A stretch of DNA of 64,000 bases, from positions 2,976,001-3,040,000 of the forward strand of contig NZ_AP028065.1 in NCBI RefSeq assembly GCF_030297135.1. Reading direction: 5' to 3'. The notes below the pieces were generated by a model. The model made no database searches. It saw nothing but the letters and a program-made list of their open reading frames with translations, and was not told the DNA's origin. Origin of the DNA: Pseudoalteromonas apostichopi. Lineage in GTDB: Bacteria; Pseudomonadota; Gammaproteobacteria; Enterobacterales; Alteromonadaceae. Position numbers and translations under genes: made by a program. Shown piece after piece: positions 25,460 through 35,200 of the stretch (position 1 is its first letter; the number at the start of each line of letters is the position of its first letter).

Positions 25460-26233
25460 TTATTGAAAATCCCACGAGATATTAGAAACAATACCGCAAG
25501 GCTCACAACAAAAATCAAATAAACCAAACCAAGGTTCAGATAATTTCCAGTCGCCATCACAGCTTGGGCAGCGACGTTTTAGCTCTGACTCTTTATCCAC
25601 TCCGCCAACACGATATAAATAATAATAAACCGGCTTCTTTGTTAAGTAACTAATACGCTTAGTGATATCGCGACCACGGCGATATAAGTCACTGTTGATG
25701 CTAGTCAGCTCTTCAAGAGCAGGAAATTCACAACGGGTAGCACCATTAATCTGAATTTGATCGCATGCTTGCCAGTCTTCTTGCCATTTTATCAGTGTTT
25801 TGTAATCGCCATTGGCAATCGCCGGAATACGAAATAACGGTACGGGTAAAAAGTCATCACCGCAATAAAGAGGGCTGCAGGTGTGAACATAAGTGGTATA
25901 TAAAATATAGCATGAGGGGTCATTACACATGTCTGCGCCATTTGAGTGAATGTCTTGGCCGACCACTTTAACTTTTGGTGCTAGTAATCCTGCAGTGTTT
26001 AATTGCTCAATACTGTGCTTTACAAACGGGCTATGATTGAGTGGATGCATTGCATCTTCGGTTGGGCACATCACTCGGGTAATAAAAAATCCATCCTTTA
26101 AAACGGTTGGAAATTCGTCACCAATAATTTGGCCGTTAAAACGAAGTGCATTGACCAGGCGATTTATCGCCTGCTCAGCAAGTTCTAAGGTAGTATCTTG
26201 GTAGCAATCAAAAGTCAGATCGACAACAAACAT
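25460..26233 (-). CDS. Zinc-ribbon protein of the DUF2310 family
   Basis: Protein of 257 residues with a C-terminal zinc ribbon (CPSCDGDWKL ... CCEPCGIVSN), described in databases as possibly nucleic-acid-binding. The central part has conserved cysteines and histidines (CNDPSCYILYTTYVHTCSPLYCGDDFLP). No membrane segments. Its start codon overlaps the stop of the preceding 88-residue gene (TAATG), so they are translationally coupled. Function unknown; the pairing is the only context. Confidence 0.8.
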   Translation of the reverse strand: MFVVDLTFDCYQDTTLELAEQAINRLVNALRFNGQIIGDEFPTVLKDGFFITRVMCPTEDAMHPLNHSPFVKHSIEQLNTAGLLAPKVKVVGQDIHSNGADMCNDPSCYILYTTYVHTCSPLYCGDDFLPVPLFRIPAIANGDYKTLIKWQEDWQACDQIQINGATRCEFPALEELTSINSDLYRRGRDITKRISYLTKKPVYYYLYRVGGVDKESELKRRCPSCDGDWKLSEPWFGLFDFCCEPCGIVSNISWDFQ

Positions 26234-26499
26234 TATTTCTTCTCAAGCAGTGCTAATAACCTATCCAATTTAGCTTCAATACGATCCAATTGACTTTCTT
26301 TTGGTGTAATTAGTTGTTCATTCGACGGGTTATTTATGAAATTATTAATTGAATCCGGGTTGTTTTTATATTGGCTAACAGCTGCGATGATCACAGGCAT
26401 CGGCATTGGTTGAGTTAGCTTACTTTTGGTTAAGGCAACTGTCGGGGTTTTACCTTCATCAAGAAGGGTTTTAATTGCATCAAATACAACGGCATTCAT
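26233..26499 (-). CDS. Small hypothetical protein, possible helix-turn-helix plus coiled coil
   Basis: An 88-residue protein. The first half (FDAIKTLLDEGKTPTVALTKSKL followed by VIIAAVSQYK) looks like a small helical DNA-binding domain of the type found in KfrA-like proteins. The last 25 residues (SQLDRIEAKLDRLLALLEKK) have heptad spacing of Leu/Ile and would form a short coiled coil. Cotranscribed with, and upstream of, the zinc-ribbon gene. I do not recognise an exact family; the DNA-binding guess rests on the predicted helices only. Confidence 0.65.
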   Translation of the reverse strand: MNAVVFDAIKTLLDEGKTPTVALTKSKLTQPMPMPVIIAAVSQYKNNPDSINNFINNPSNEQLITPKESQLDRIEAKLDRLLALLEKK

Positions 26500-26653
26500 T
26501 TTTGTGTTAACTCTTTAATAAAGACTAAAAAGCACCGCAGTATATGGGCTGCAGTGCGCGCGTATGGTAGCAATAATAGATGTGGAGTGAAATTACTTTC
26601 CTTATTTACGAGCTAAAAATTGTAATTCGAGCTCGTAAATAAGTTAGCTGAAG

Positions 26654-26884
26654 TTACTGGCGTAACCTTGCATCTAATTCATCAATCACTTCACTCCAAG
26701 CACCATCTTCAGCAAGTGATTCTGCTAAAAAGTGTTGCTGAGCTTCATCCCAAAAAGGTGCCTCCTGCAATAGGGTCGTATCAGACAGTTGATGTGATGC
26801 TATAAAAGCATCTATTTCACTTTCTTTGCTTGGCAAACCAAGTTGTGCAAATAGTGTCGAAATGTCATGTTTTGTCGTATCCAT
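26654..26884 (-). CDS. DUF2789 family protein
   Basis: Small acidic protein of 76 residues with the DUF2789 pattern: LFAQLGLPSKESEIDAFIASH, then an APFWDEAQQHFLAESLAEDGAWSEVIDELDARL helix pair. No cysteine, membrane or signal features. GGAG lies just upstream of the start. It stands alone between the DUF2310 pair and the divergent GNAT gene. Function unknown. Confidence 0.82.
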   Translation of the reverse strand: MDTTKHDISTLFAQLGLPSKESEIDAFIASHQLSDTTLLQEAPFWDEAQQHFLAESLAEDGAWSEVIDELDARLRQ

Positions 26885-27031
26885 AGTTCTGCTCCTTGTG
26901 TATGGCGATAATTATTACTGCTTGAACTTAATGATGATGAACAGCAGTTTAACTTACGCTGAATTTGTCTTTAATCGCAGTAGGGTATATACCTTATAGT
27001 CTAGTACTAAAATAATAAAACAAATAAAAGG

Positions 27032-27679
27032 ATGAGTATTTTGACAGTTGCTGAACCCGAAACCTTAAGTGTGCAATACCTAAGTGCTGAAGATATTAGC
27101 ACTGCTGCAAGCCTTATTTATCAGGCTTATCATGATGACCCTGTTCTTAAGAATGTACTAGGTTTTCAAAAAGATAGCCCAAGTAAATATGAAACTAAAT
27201 TACGTGCTTTGGTGCGTGAAGAGCTGGCAAGTTTTTGGCAAGAAAAACAGCCATTAATAGGCCTTTACTCGCAAAGTAGATTAAAAGCGATTGCTTGTGT
27301 ATTTGATTCTGCAAGTGAACTACAAGCTGAACGATATTGGCATTGGCGCTTAAAGTTGATGCTCAGTGCAGGCTATTTACAGACAAATCAGCTTATAGAA
27401 AAAGAGCGCACTATCCGTGAAGCTCTTTCGAGCAAAGGTCATTATTTGTTTTTAGCCTTCATTGCCGTTGACCCACACTTTCAGGGACAAGGCTTAGGGC
27501 GCTATTTGCTTCGTGGTCTTAATGATTTAGTTGAATCAAGCAATCAAGCAAGCGGGTTAGCAGTATTTGTTACCCGCCCTGAGCAACGTGAATTTTTTAG
27601 CTCTGAAGGGTTTGACGTATTCAAGGGTCTTAGTTTTAATCAAGTCGAAGGAGATTTGATGTTTAAAGCTGCAAATTGA
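27032..27679 (+). CDS. GNAT family N-acetyltransferase
   Basis: Acetyl-CoA-dependent acyltransferase fold, 215 residues. The acetyl-CoA loop is AVDPHFQGQGLGRYLLRGL (about residues 147-165), preceded by the FLAFI strand and followed by GLAVFVTRPEQREFFSSEGF. ATG 27032 abuts AAAAGG directly; the in-frame TTG at 27041 has better spacing to that site and could be the true start, shortening the product by three residues. Substrate unknown. It lies upstream of the csrB-type RNA, as an isolated gene. Confidence 0.85.
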   Translation: MSILTVAEPETLSVQYLSAEDISTAASLIYQAYHDDPVLKNVLGFQKDSPSKYETKLRALVREELASFWQEKQPLIGLYSQSRLKAIACVFDSASELQAERYWHWRLKLMLSAGYLQTNQLIEKERTIREALSSKGHYLFLAFIAVDPHFQGQGLGRYLLRGLNDLVESSNQASGLAVFVTRPEQREFFSSEGFDVFKGLSFNQVEGDLMFKAAN

Positions 27680-27704
27680 TGAAAGGACGTTTTGGAAATA
27701 GCAA

Positions 27705-27722
27705 TGTGAGATAAGTCTTACA
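27705..27722. promoter_or_regulatory. GacA/UvrY-type upstream activating site
   Basis: TGTGAGATAAGTCTTACA matches the GacA/UvrY box TGTAAG-N6-CTTACA with one mismatch. It lies about 165-175 bp upstream of the proposed RNA start, the usual location for control of CsrB/Rsm RNAs. Confidence 0.75.
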
Positions 27723-27867
27723 TTGCTGTGCGCATTGTCAGTTTAATGCTGTTATTTTTGTACCTAAAACCGTTCATCTTAGTGATTTTAAAGGGTTTAT
27801 TGTTTTTGTCTTTTTTGTGACATGGAAAAAATTACTTTTTATGCCTATCAAGAATTCCTCGTTTCTC

Positions 27868-27873
27868 TAAACT
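27868..27873 (+). promoter_or_regulatory. Possible -10 element of the csrB-type RNA
   Basis: TAAACT seven bases before a GTCAG sequence that resembles the start of E. coli CsrB. No good -35 hexamer is present, which fits an activator-dependent promoter. Confidence 0.4.
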
Positions 27874-27879
27874 TAACAA

Positions 27880-28288
27880 TGTCAGTAAGACACAGGTTCA
27901 ATGATTGAACTGATGCCAAGGATTAGGATTATGGCAACAAAGCAAGATGCTTAGCAGGAAGCAAAGGGACAAGAGCTAGGGAAGCAAGGAAGAACGAGGA
28001 CACTGCCAGGATGCAGTACAATCGCGGAGCGATTGAAAAGGACTGACCAAAGGATGAATTTAGCAGGAAGCTAAAAGGAGCGTTTGGAAAACGAAGTGGA
28101 TAGCCATTGACGGCAAGAGGACGGCACTAGGATGTGTTAAATGTTACATGAAGTAGCATGGTGGGTGTATCGGATGTATACCCGTTCAGGGGAAAGATAA
28201 AAAGGCAGCTTCGGCGTAAGTAAGGATACTTAATCATGGAAGTAGCAAGATTGGGGCGTGGCTAATAGCTACGCCTTAGTTCTTTATA
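27880..28288 (+). ncRNA. csrB: CsrB-type regulatory RNA sequestering CsrA
   Basis: Noncoding stretch of about 400 nt with 21 GGA triplets by my count, many as AGGA in short hairpin loops (for example AGCAGGAAGC, CTGCCAGGATGCAG, TAGCAGGAAGCTA). This is the repeated CsrA-binding signature of CsrB/CsrC. It ends in a GGCGTGGCT/AGCTACGCC hairpin and T-rich sequence at 28255-28288. It lies between syd and yqcC as csrB does in E. coli, although several other genes are also in between. Upstream is a GacA/UvrY box. The 5' end is estimated from the start of the structured region; a GTTCAATGATTGAAC hairpin at 27897-27911 is near it. Confidence 0.88.
28255..28288 (+). terminator. Terminator of the csrB-type RNA
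   Basis: GGCGTGGCT/AGCTACGCC stem with an AAT loop and a T-rich tail. Confidence 0.8.
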
Positions 28289-28326
28289 GGGTTTGCATTT
28301 TTCGCAGTAATAGTTAATTTGTAAAA

Positions 28327-28375
28327 CTCGCAACTCGCAACTCGCAACTCGCAACTCGCAACTCGCAACTCGCAA
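28327..28375. repeat. Heptanucleotide tandem repeat, seven copies
   Basis: Seven perfect head-to-tail copies of CTCGCAA, ending one base before the stop codon of the DUF3301 gene on the other strand. Confidence 0.95.
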
Positions 28376-28376
28376 C

Positions 28377-28676
28377 TTAAATCTTATGGGGCGGTATTAC
28401 TACACTTTTAAGCATTTCATTTTCCATGATCAAAACACCTTGATACACGCTTTGTCCATCACTTGAAAACTCAAAAATAAACTCGCTTTTAATGCCTGGT
28501 TTACCGCTTTTTAAAATGCCAATTCTGCGTTTGTTACAAGCAACACTCATCAATTGCACATTCAATTGCTCAATTTGTCTCTGCGCATGAAGGTTAGCAG
28601 CTTCGGCTACTTTTCTGTTTAACCAAAAAAAATAGATGATGCTGCCAATGATGATGAGTGTCCACAAACCTGCCAT
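28377..28676 (-). CDS. DUF3301 family membrane-anchored protein
   Basis: A 99-residue protein with one N-terminal transmembrane helix (about residues 4-20), a helix EAANLHAQRQIEQLNVQLMSVAC and a basic C-terminal domain, matching the DUF3301 pattern. Function unknown. It follows the DUF3549 gene without a gap, so both are made from one transcript. The heptamer repeat begins directly after its stop codon. Confidence 0.8.
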   Translation of the reverse strand: MAGLWTLIIIGSIIYFFWLNRKVAEAANLHAQRQIEQLNVQLMSVACNKRRIGILKSGKPGIKSEFIFEFSSDGQSVYQGVLIMENEMLKSVVIPPHKI

Positions 28677-29705
28677 TTACGAAAATAACCTTCCAATTGC
28701 TCGAGCGAGTGTTTCGCTACGATTTTCTTGTCTTAATAAACCAAGTAGGTGAGGGCGAATACTAGGAATTGCAACTAAATCGGTGAAAATACTCACAAAC
28801 AGCTGCTCAATCTCAGTATGGTGCGCACAGCAATCCATAAACACATGTAAGCGGTCAGGGTCTTCTAGCGTGCTAAAACAACGCCCTGCAATCGTTAATA
28901 GTACATCAGAGTGGCTATTCATATCCGAGCGTAATACAGCATCAACAAGTTGTGCAGTTAAACCTTGCGCCGGTGTTTTTGATAAACTTCTAAGAGCTGC
29001 GACAAGGGCGATGTCGTCTTTATGCTCTATGGCATTTAAACCATAGGCTAACAATTGCTCTGCAAACACGGGTTCGATTGCAACATGTTCAAGCATGGCA
29101 CTAAGCGGCTGTAATACTTCTACAGGTAATTGCCCCCAAGCTGCTTGTAGGTTCGCTAAGTTGTTGTCGTTATCTAAACGCATTGCAAAATCAGCAATAC
29201 CTTGTACTGCAACACTTTGCCAATTATCAAAACCAAGCTTGCCTGAAAAATAAAGCTGAGCATATTCGTAATACTGTGAGGCACTTTGTTTAAGTAAACA
29301 TTTAACCTGCGCATTAAATGCTGCTAGCTTGTTCGCGTTTGGCGTAAATACATACGGATTGTTATCTAGTTTGCCTTCGGCATTTTCACTGGTAATTTCA
29401 GTGCCGAGTGCTTCAATTACCATATTCGCGAAGTGGTCGCGGCTTGCGCTTACTAGGCGGCTTTGCTCATCTAGTGGGAATTTTAAAAACCATACATAAG
29501 GTTCTTTAGACGCTTTTACATCCCAAAATTGAATAGCAAGCCAAGCATGACCAGCAAGCGGGTATGGGTAAGGGATTTTTGTCTCTTCAATGGCAAGAAA
29601 TTGTTTTTTGTCTAATTTAGTGATGTGTCTGCCAATATCGAAGGCACGCCAAGTGGTACCTGCTGCATCCAGAAGTTGCCCTAAAGTGGCGATCTGCTCA
29701 GTCAT
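28677..29705 (-). CDS. DUF3549 family protein
   Basis: Soluble protein of 342 residues starting TLGQLLDAAGTTWRAFDIGRHITKL and continuing with FLAIEE...YPLAGHAWLAIQFW and WFLKFPLDEQ, the conserved N-terminal block of the DUF3549 family. The C-terminal half is alpha-helical with repeated LL/AL segments, resembling HEAT-like helices. No known function. Operon with DUF3301; divergent from yqcC. Confidence 0.85.
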   Translation of the reverse strand: MTEQIATLGQLLDAAGTTWRAFDIGRHITKLDKKQFLAIEETKIPYPYPLAGHAWLAIQFWDVKASKEPYVWFLKFPLDEQSRLVSASRDHFANMVIEALGTEITSENAEGKLDNNPYVFTPNANKLAAFNAQVKCLLKQSASQYYEYAQLYFSGKLGFDNWQSVAVQGIADFAMRLDNDNNLANLQAAWGQLPVEVLQPLSAMLEHVAIEPVFAEQLLAYGLNAIEHKDDIALVAALRSLSKTPAQGLTAQLVDAVLRSDMNSHSDVLLTIAGRCFSTLEDPDRLHVFMDCCAHHTEIEQLFVSIFTDLVAIPSIRPHLLGLLRQENRSETLARAIGRLFS

Positions 29706-29831
29706 AAAATCTCAATTACCGTTATTAATCTATATCAGTCGTGAATTATACGCCATACCATGGCGCCTTGGAACAGGGTATACTAGGGTCTGTTTACCTT
29801 CCCTAAGTAAAAAGGTATTAAGAGTTTTACA

Positions 29832-30146
29832 ATGCATCAACAGACTTTGGCGCTGCTGCGCGAATTAGAATCCACATTACAACGCCATTCATTTTGGCAA
29901 ACAACAGCCATTGACCCAAGTGCGCTCAATTCAAGTGTACCGTTTTGCCACGACACTATGGCCTTTGAGCAATGGCTGCAATTTGTTTTTCTTGAAAAAA
30001 TGCATACCTTAATTGCACATGCTCAGCCTTTACCCCGTAATTTTGCAATTGCACCTATGGCTGAAATGATGCTGGCACAACACAGTGGCGGAAATGATGT
30101 GATTACCGTTTTACAAAAACTCGATCAACTTTTAAGTGATAACTAA
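29832..30146 (+). CDS. yqcC: YqcC family protein
   Basis: Helical protein of 104 residues (DUF446/YqcC). Conserved blocks are ALLRELESTLQRHSFWQ, PFCHDTMAFEQWLQFVFLEKMHTLI and PRNFAIAPMAEMML. Function unknown. Starts the operon yqcC-truC-yqcA, with the same order as in E. coli; truC begins two bases after its stop. Confidence 0.9.
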   Translation: MHQQTLALLRELESTLQRHSFWQTTAIDPSALNSSVPFCHDTMAFEQWLQFVFLEKMHTLIAHAQPLPRNFAIAPMAEMMLAQHSGGNDVITVLQKLDQLLSDN

Positions 30147-30147
30147 C

Positions 30148-30921
30148 ATGCAAGAGATTGTTAAGCCACAATTTGACGAGTTAACGATTTTGTACCGCGA
30201 TGAAAATTACATTGCGATTGATAAACCGTCAGGTTTATTGGTTCACCGTTCGTTTTTAGATAAACACGAAACCCAATTTGCTATGCAAATGCTGCGTGAC
30301 CAAATTGGTCAACACGTGTTTCCTGTACATCGTTTAGATAGACCAACGTCCGGCGTATTGCTGTTTGCGTTAAGTTCAGAAGCAGCCCGTGACATGAACC
30401 AGTTATTTATTGATGGGCAAATTGAAAAACGTTACTTAGCTTTAGTCAGAGGCTTTTTAAACGAATCAATCTTCTTAGATAAACCTTTAAAAGAAGAGCT
30501 TGATAAAATTGCCGATAAGTTTGCTGATCAAGATAAAGCACCGCAAGAAGCACAAACGCAATTTCATTGCCTGCACCAAGCAAGCTTACCTATTCCAATA
30601 GGTAAGTACCCAACAGTTCGTTACTCGCTGGTGGAGTGTTTTCCAAAAACTGGTCGCAAGCATCAAATTCGTCGTCATTTAAAGCATTTATCATTGCCAA
30701 TTATTGGTGATGTAAATCATGGTGATAATCAGCATAATCAATTTTTTAGAGAACATTTTCAGCTTCGTCGTTTAATGTTATTTGCCTCTGAATTAAAGTT
30801 TGTGCACCCTTATAGCAAGCAACCAATAACAATTAAAGCGCCATTAGGCGATGCAATGTTAACGATTTGCCAGCAACTTGGCTGGCCAACAGAAGAAAAG
30901 GATTATTATGGCAACCATTAG
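30148..30921 (+). CDS. truC: tRNA pseudouridine(65) synthase TruC
   Basis: Converts U65 of certain tRNAs to pseudouridine. From ATG 30148 it has 257 residues. The RluA-type catalytic block HRLDRPTSGVLLFALS holds the active aspartate, and the C-terminal PKTGRKHQIRRHLKHLSLPIIGD motif is complete. A GTG four codons upstream lies inside the end of yqcC and is less likely. The 3' end overlaps yqcA by 14 bases. Confidence 0.94.
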   Translation: MQEIVKPQFDELTILYRDENYIAIDKPSGLLVHRSFLDKHETQFAMQMLRDQIGQHVFPVHRLDRPTSGVLLFALSSEAARDMNQLFIDGQIEKRYLALVRGFLNESIFLDKPLKEELDKIADKFADQDKAPQEAQTQFHCLHQASLPIPIGKYPTVRYSLVECFPKTGRKHQIRRHLKHLSLPIIGDVNHGDNQHNQFFREHFQLRRLMLFASELKFVHPYSKQPITIKAPLGDAMLTICQQLGWPTEEKDYYGNH

Positions 30922-31354
30922 TATTTTTGTCGGCAGTGTTTACGGCGGTGCCGAGCGCTTAAGCGAACAAGTTATTGAAGTCATTGAAAAGTCAGAGCAT
31001 CAAGCGCAATTAGTTGAAAATGGCACGGTCGATGACATGCTGGCTGCGTCACATATTTTAGTGATCACTTCAACGACGGGTCAGGGGGATATTCCTGATA
31101 ACTTAGTCGCTTTATACAGCCAACTGAATGATCAATTCCCTATGTTAACAGGCAAGCAATACGGCATTATTGCTATGGGTGACCGTAGCTATGGCGATAC
31201 GTTTTGTGGCGCAGGTCGCAGTTTTGATGAGCTGTTTCGTGATTTACAGGCAAAACCTGTTGGTCATCGCTTAGAAATTGATGCCTGTGAAGATTTTGAG
31301 CCTTGGCCTGTTACTGAGCCATGGTTAAATGAATGGCTGACAAAAATTAGCTAG
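30908..31354 (+). CDS. yqcA: Flavodoxin-like protein YqcA
   Basis: FMN-binding flavodoxin of 148 residues. The phosphate loop FVGSVYGGAERLSEQV is close to the N-terminus, followed by ITSTTGQGDIPDNL and IAMGDRSYGDTFCGAGRSFDELF, both flavin contact loops. Starts inside the end of truC (ATG 30908 with AAAAGGA upstream), so translation is coupled. A longer frame beginning at 30878 adds residues with no family match. Confidence 0.9.
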   Translation: MATISIFVGSVYGGAERLSEQVIEVIEKSEHQAQLVENGTVDDMLAASHILVITSTTGQGDIPDNLVALYSQLNDQFPMLTGKQYGIIAMGDRSYGDTFCGAGRSFDELFRDLQAKPVGHRLEIDACEDFEPWPVTEPWLNEWLTKIS

Positions 31355-31465
31355 TGTCTCTTAAAAGTGCTGATTGAATAAGCAATTGGCACTTTCCCCT
31401 TGGTTTTTCGAGTACAGAATCTGTGACCTTGGTGATATACTAGACCATCATTTTATGAGGCTGTT

Positions 31466-32197
31466 ATGATTTCAAAAAACCAACTGAAACTAATTCGTGC
31501 ATTAGGTCAAAAGAAATACCGAAAGCAATATAACCAGTACCTTGTTCAAGGCGAAAAAAATGTACTTGAATTACTAAACAGTGGTTTAAGTGTTGCCCAT
31601 ATTTTTGCGACCCCTGCATTTATTTCTGCGCACCAATCTGCGCTTGCAGCCCATCAAGTCATTGAAGCAGATGAAGACAGCCTAACTAAAGCCAGTACGC
31701 TCGTTAGTAACAACGCCGCCATTGCTGTTGTTGATATGCCAAGTCAGCAAGCATTACCAACATCAGGACTTATTTTAGCCCTTGATGGTGTGTCGGATCC
31801 GGGGAATTTAGGAACGATTATTCGTGTTGCTGATTGGTATGGTATTAAGCATATTGTTACCAGCACAGACAGTGCGGATGCTTATAACCCGAAAACTATT
31901 AGCGCAACCATGGGCTCATTTGCTCGCGTGTGTGTCTCACAAACCGACTTAACCAGTTACTTACCTAGCTTAAATCTTCCTGTGTATGGTGCATTTTTAG
32001 AAGGTGAGAACATTCACAAAACTGCTCTTAAGCAAGATGCCGTATTACTTATGGGCAGTGAATCTCATGGTATACGTGCTGATTGCGAAAGCTTAGTTAC
32101 TGATAAAATAACCATTCCGGCTTATGGCCAAGCAGAATCGCTTAATGTAGCCATGGCAACGGGTATTATTTTAGATAATTTTAAACGCCACGCTTAA
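31466..32197 (+). CDS. TrmH/SpoU-family RNA 2'-O-methyltransferase
   Basis: SPOUT-fold methyltransferase of 243 residues. An N-terminal RNA-binding domain (about 1-90) precedes the catalytic domain with the three family motifs: LDGVSDPGNLGTIIRVADW, LLMGSESHGI and ITIPAYGQAESLNVAMATGI. It probably methylates a ribose in rRNA; the precise target cannot be told. Upstream of smc, likely with its own promoter. Confidence 0.9.
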   Translation: MISKNQLKLIRALGQKKYRKQYNQYLVQGEKNVLELLNSGLSVAHIFATPAFISAHQSALAAHQVIEADEDSLTKASTLVSNNAAIAVVDMPSQQALPTSGLILALDGVSDPGNLGTIIRVADWYGIKHIVTSTDSADAYNPKTISATMGSFARVCVSQTDLTSYLPSLNLPVYGAFLEGENIHKTALKQDAVLLMGSESHGIRADCESLVTDKITIPAYGQAESLNVAMATGIILDNFKRHA

Positions 32198-32257
32198 CCT
32201 TTTACCCTAAAATGGGTTAAATTGAAGAATAACAATAAAAATCGGTAAAACAATTAG

Positions 32258-35200
32258 ATGCGCTTAAGCACCATAAAATTAGCGGGTTTCAAATCGTTTG
32301 TTGAACCCACTAAGATCCCATTTCCTGATCAGATGACGTGTGTTGTCGGCCCGAACGGCTGTGGCAAATCAAATGTCATCGATGCAGTGCGTTGGGTGCT
32401 AGGTGAAAGCTCAGCTAAAAACTTACGTGGCGATGCCATGACCGATGTTATTTTTAATGGCTCTACTAATCGAAAACCTATTTCGCAAGCCTCTGTTGAA
32501 TTAGTTTTTGATAACACTAGTGGTCACCTTCCAAATACCTTTGCTGATCGAAACCAAGTGGCGATTAAGCGTTTAGTGACGCGAGATGGCCAGTCAATTT
32601 ATTTCCTAAATGGCAGTAAATGCCGTAAGCGTGATATTACCGATATCTTTTTAGGCACTGGTCTTGGCCCGCGCAGCTATGCGATTATTGAGCAGGGCAT
32701 GATCTCGCGTTTAATTGAGAGCAAACCGGCTGATTTACGTGTTTTTTTAGAGGAAGCCGCGGGGGTTTCAAAATACAAAGAGCGTCGACGTGAAACGCAA
32801 ACCCGCATTAAAAGTACCCGCGAAAACCTTGAACGTTTACTTGATGTAAGACAGGAATTACAAACACAGCTTGATAAGCTTGCGGTGCAATCAGTCGATG
32901 CTAAAAAATACCGAGAGCTAAAAGCCACTGAGCGCACCTTAAAAGGGCAAATTGCGGTTTTAAAGTGGCAGAAGTTACACCAACAACAAATCGAGAAAGC
33001 TGAGCAAATTAATAAACTTAAAGAGCAAATCAAGTTCTTTAAAGAAGCGCATTCTGGCCATGATGATGTATTAGCAAGTCTTGAAAATCAGGTGCAGCTT
33101 GAGCAGCAAAAACTGCAAGACGCACAGCAGGCTCAGCATCAAACACACACTGATTTGACGCGCAAAGAGCAGCAACAGATCAGCTTAAAGCAGCAACAGC
33201 AAACACTTAGCCAAAACCTTATCAAACAGCAACAACTGCAGTTACAAAATAAAGAGCTGCAAGAAGAGCAACACGCCTCAGCCGCCATTTTACAAGAGCA
33301 GCTACAAGAAGCGATTGAGCAAAGTTTGTTGTGCGCTGAGCAAGTAGCAGAGGTTGAAGAACAAGTTGCTTTGCAACAGCAAAGCACGCAAAGTGCTAAT
33401 GAGCAATATCAAAGCGTATTACAGAAAAATCAAGCTCATAGCAGTGATATTACTGTCGCAAAAAGTCAGCTAAGGCATTTTGCACAGACACTTGCACAAC
33501 TTGAATCTCAGCAGGCACAACTCGCCGCTGAAATTAGTGAGCTTGAAGCCACCCCAGTTGCAGCACAAATTGCTGAGCAGCAACAGCATATTCAAACATT
33601 GACAAAAGAACTTGCGCAGCAGCAAAGTGCGCTGAATAAGCTAACTCAGAATCTAGAACAAGCTGATAAAGAGCAACAGCACTTAGAACAGGATTTTAGA
33701 CGGGTTCAACAGCACAGTAATGAAAATAGAGCCAGCATTGCTGCGCTTAATTCCTTGCTAGTAGAGCAAACTGACAGCGGGAGTGTCTCTTTATTAGCGC
33801 AGTTAAAAGTTACTTCTGGCTTTGAGCCTTTAGTTGAGCAAGCTCTGCTAGGTCTAGAGCATCTAAAGGTGAATCAACATAAAGAGGCTAACAGTGTTTG
33901 GCCTGCGACTGATAGTGCTGCGTTACCAAAAGAGTCATTAGCTAATTATATCGAAACGGGTGTTTACCCTGATTTATTAGCACGGTTTGCTTTTCAACCC
34001 CATTTTGATGAAGCTATTTTAGCGGATCCTTTTTGGTTAGCTGTTATTGATGAAGAAGGCCATATTCATGGGCGTAACTTTCACTCTAATGCCAATAAAG
34101 ACGCCGATAATTCATTGCTTTTAAAGCATGCCCAGCTCAGTGATGCACAGCAGTTAGATGAAGAACTCAACGAGCAATTAGAAACAAAGCAGCAATTGCT
34201 AAATGAGCATCTAGCACATAAGAAAACGCTTATCGCTGACAAAGAGCAATACAGAGAGCGAATTCACCAAGCGGCTCAGCAGATAGCATCGGCCAGCACG
34301 CGACGTGACATGTTGCTAGAGCAGCAAACGCAGTGGCAAAACCAGCTTGTAAAGTTACAGCAGCGTCAAACTTTATTGGCTGAGCAAAAGCAAAATGCTG
34401 ATGAGCAGCAACAAACTCAGCAGTGTTTACTTGAACAATTGCTAGAGCAGCAATTAGAACTTGAAATTGAGTTAGAGCAAGCAAAACACCAGCAAACTGA
34501 GGCAAATAACCGTTATCGCCAAGTTGCTTCTCAGCTTGAGCAATATAAAACTCAGGCGCATCAAGCAAACTTGGCTGAGCAAAAAGCTCGCAGTGAGTGT
34601 CAACTTAGCGAAACTAAATTGCAACACGCCAATGCAGCGCAAAATGCTGCGAGTGAAGCGGTATTAGAGCTCAACGAGCAGCTAGAAGAATTAGTGATCC
34701 CGCTTGAAGAGGTGACAGAGCAAATTATGCTACTGCTTGAAAAGCATCAACAAAGTGATGTTGAGCTGAAAAACTTGCAAGCGGCCTTGAGTCAAGCTAA
34801 AAAGGAGCTTGCTGATAAGCAAACAGCGCTGAAATCATCGCAATCTGAGCTAGTTACGCTACAAGAGCAGTTGCAAGCATTAGCACTGGATGAGCAAAGT
34901 TTAATCGTTAAAGCTCAAGCGGCTTTAGAGCCACTTGCAGAACTGGAACAAAATTTAAAAACAGTACTTGAAGAATTGCCTGACAATGCCAATTTAAATA
35001 GCATGCAAACTAGGCTGACAAAAACCACACAAGCTTTAAATGAGCTCGGCGCGGTGAATTTAGCGGCAATTGATGAGTTTGAGCAGGCTAAACAACGCAG
35101 CGATTATTTAAATCAGCAACTTGATGATTTAACGCAAGCGCTAAATACCCTGGAAGGGGCGATTCAAAAAATAGACCGAGAAACAAAAAACCGTTTTAAG

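Noticed and set aside
27880..28288. Short ORFs in the csrB region
   Set aside because: GGA repetition, hairpins, terminator and neighbourhood indicate a noncoding RNA; no frame has a good start and length.
28327..28375. Heptamer array as CRISPR or replication iterons
   Set aside because: Repeats are only 7 bp with no spacers and there is no rep gene or AT-rich origin next to them.
33139..33387. Cysteine-rich minus-strand ORF inside smc
   Set aside because: It is produced by complementing the Gln-rich (CAG/CAA) coiled-coil codons of smc; no independent start or ribosome site.
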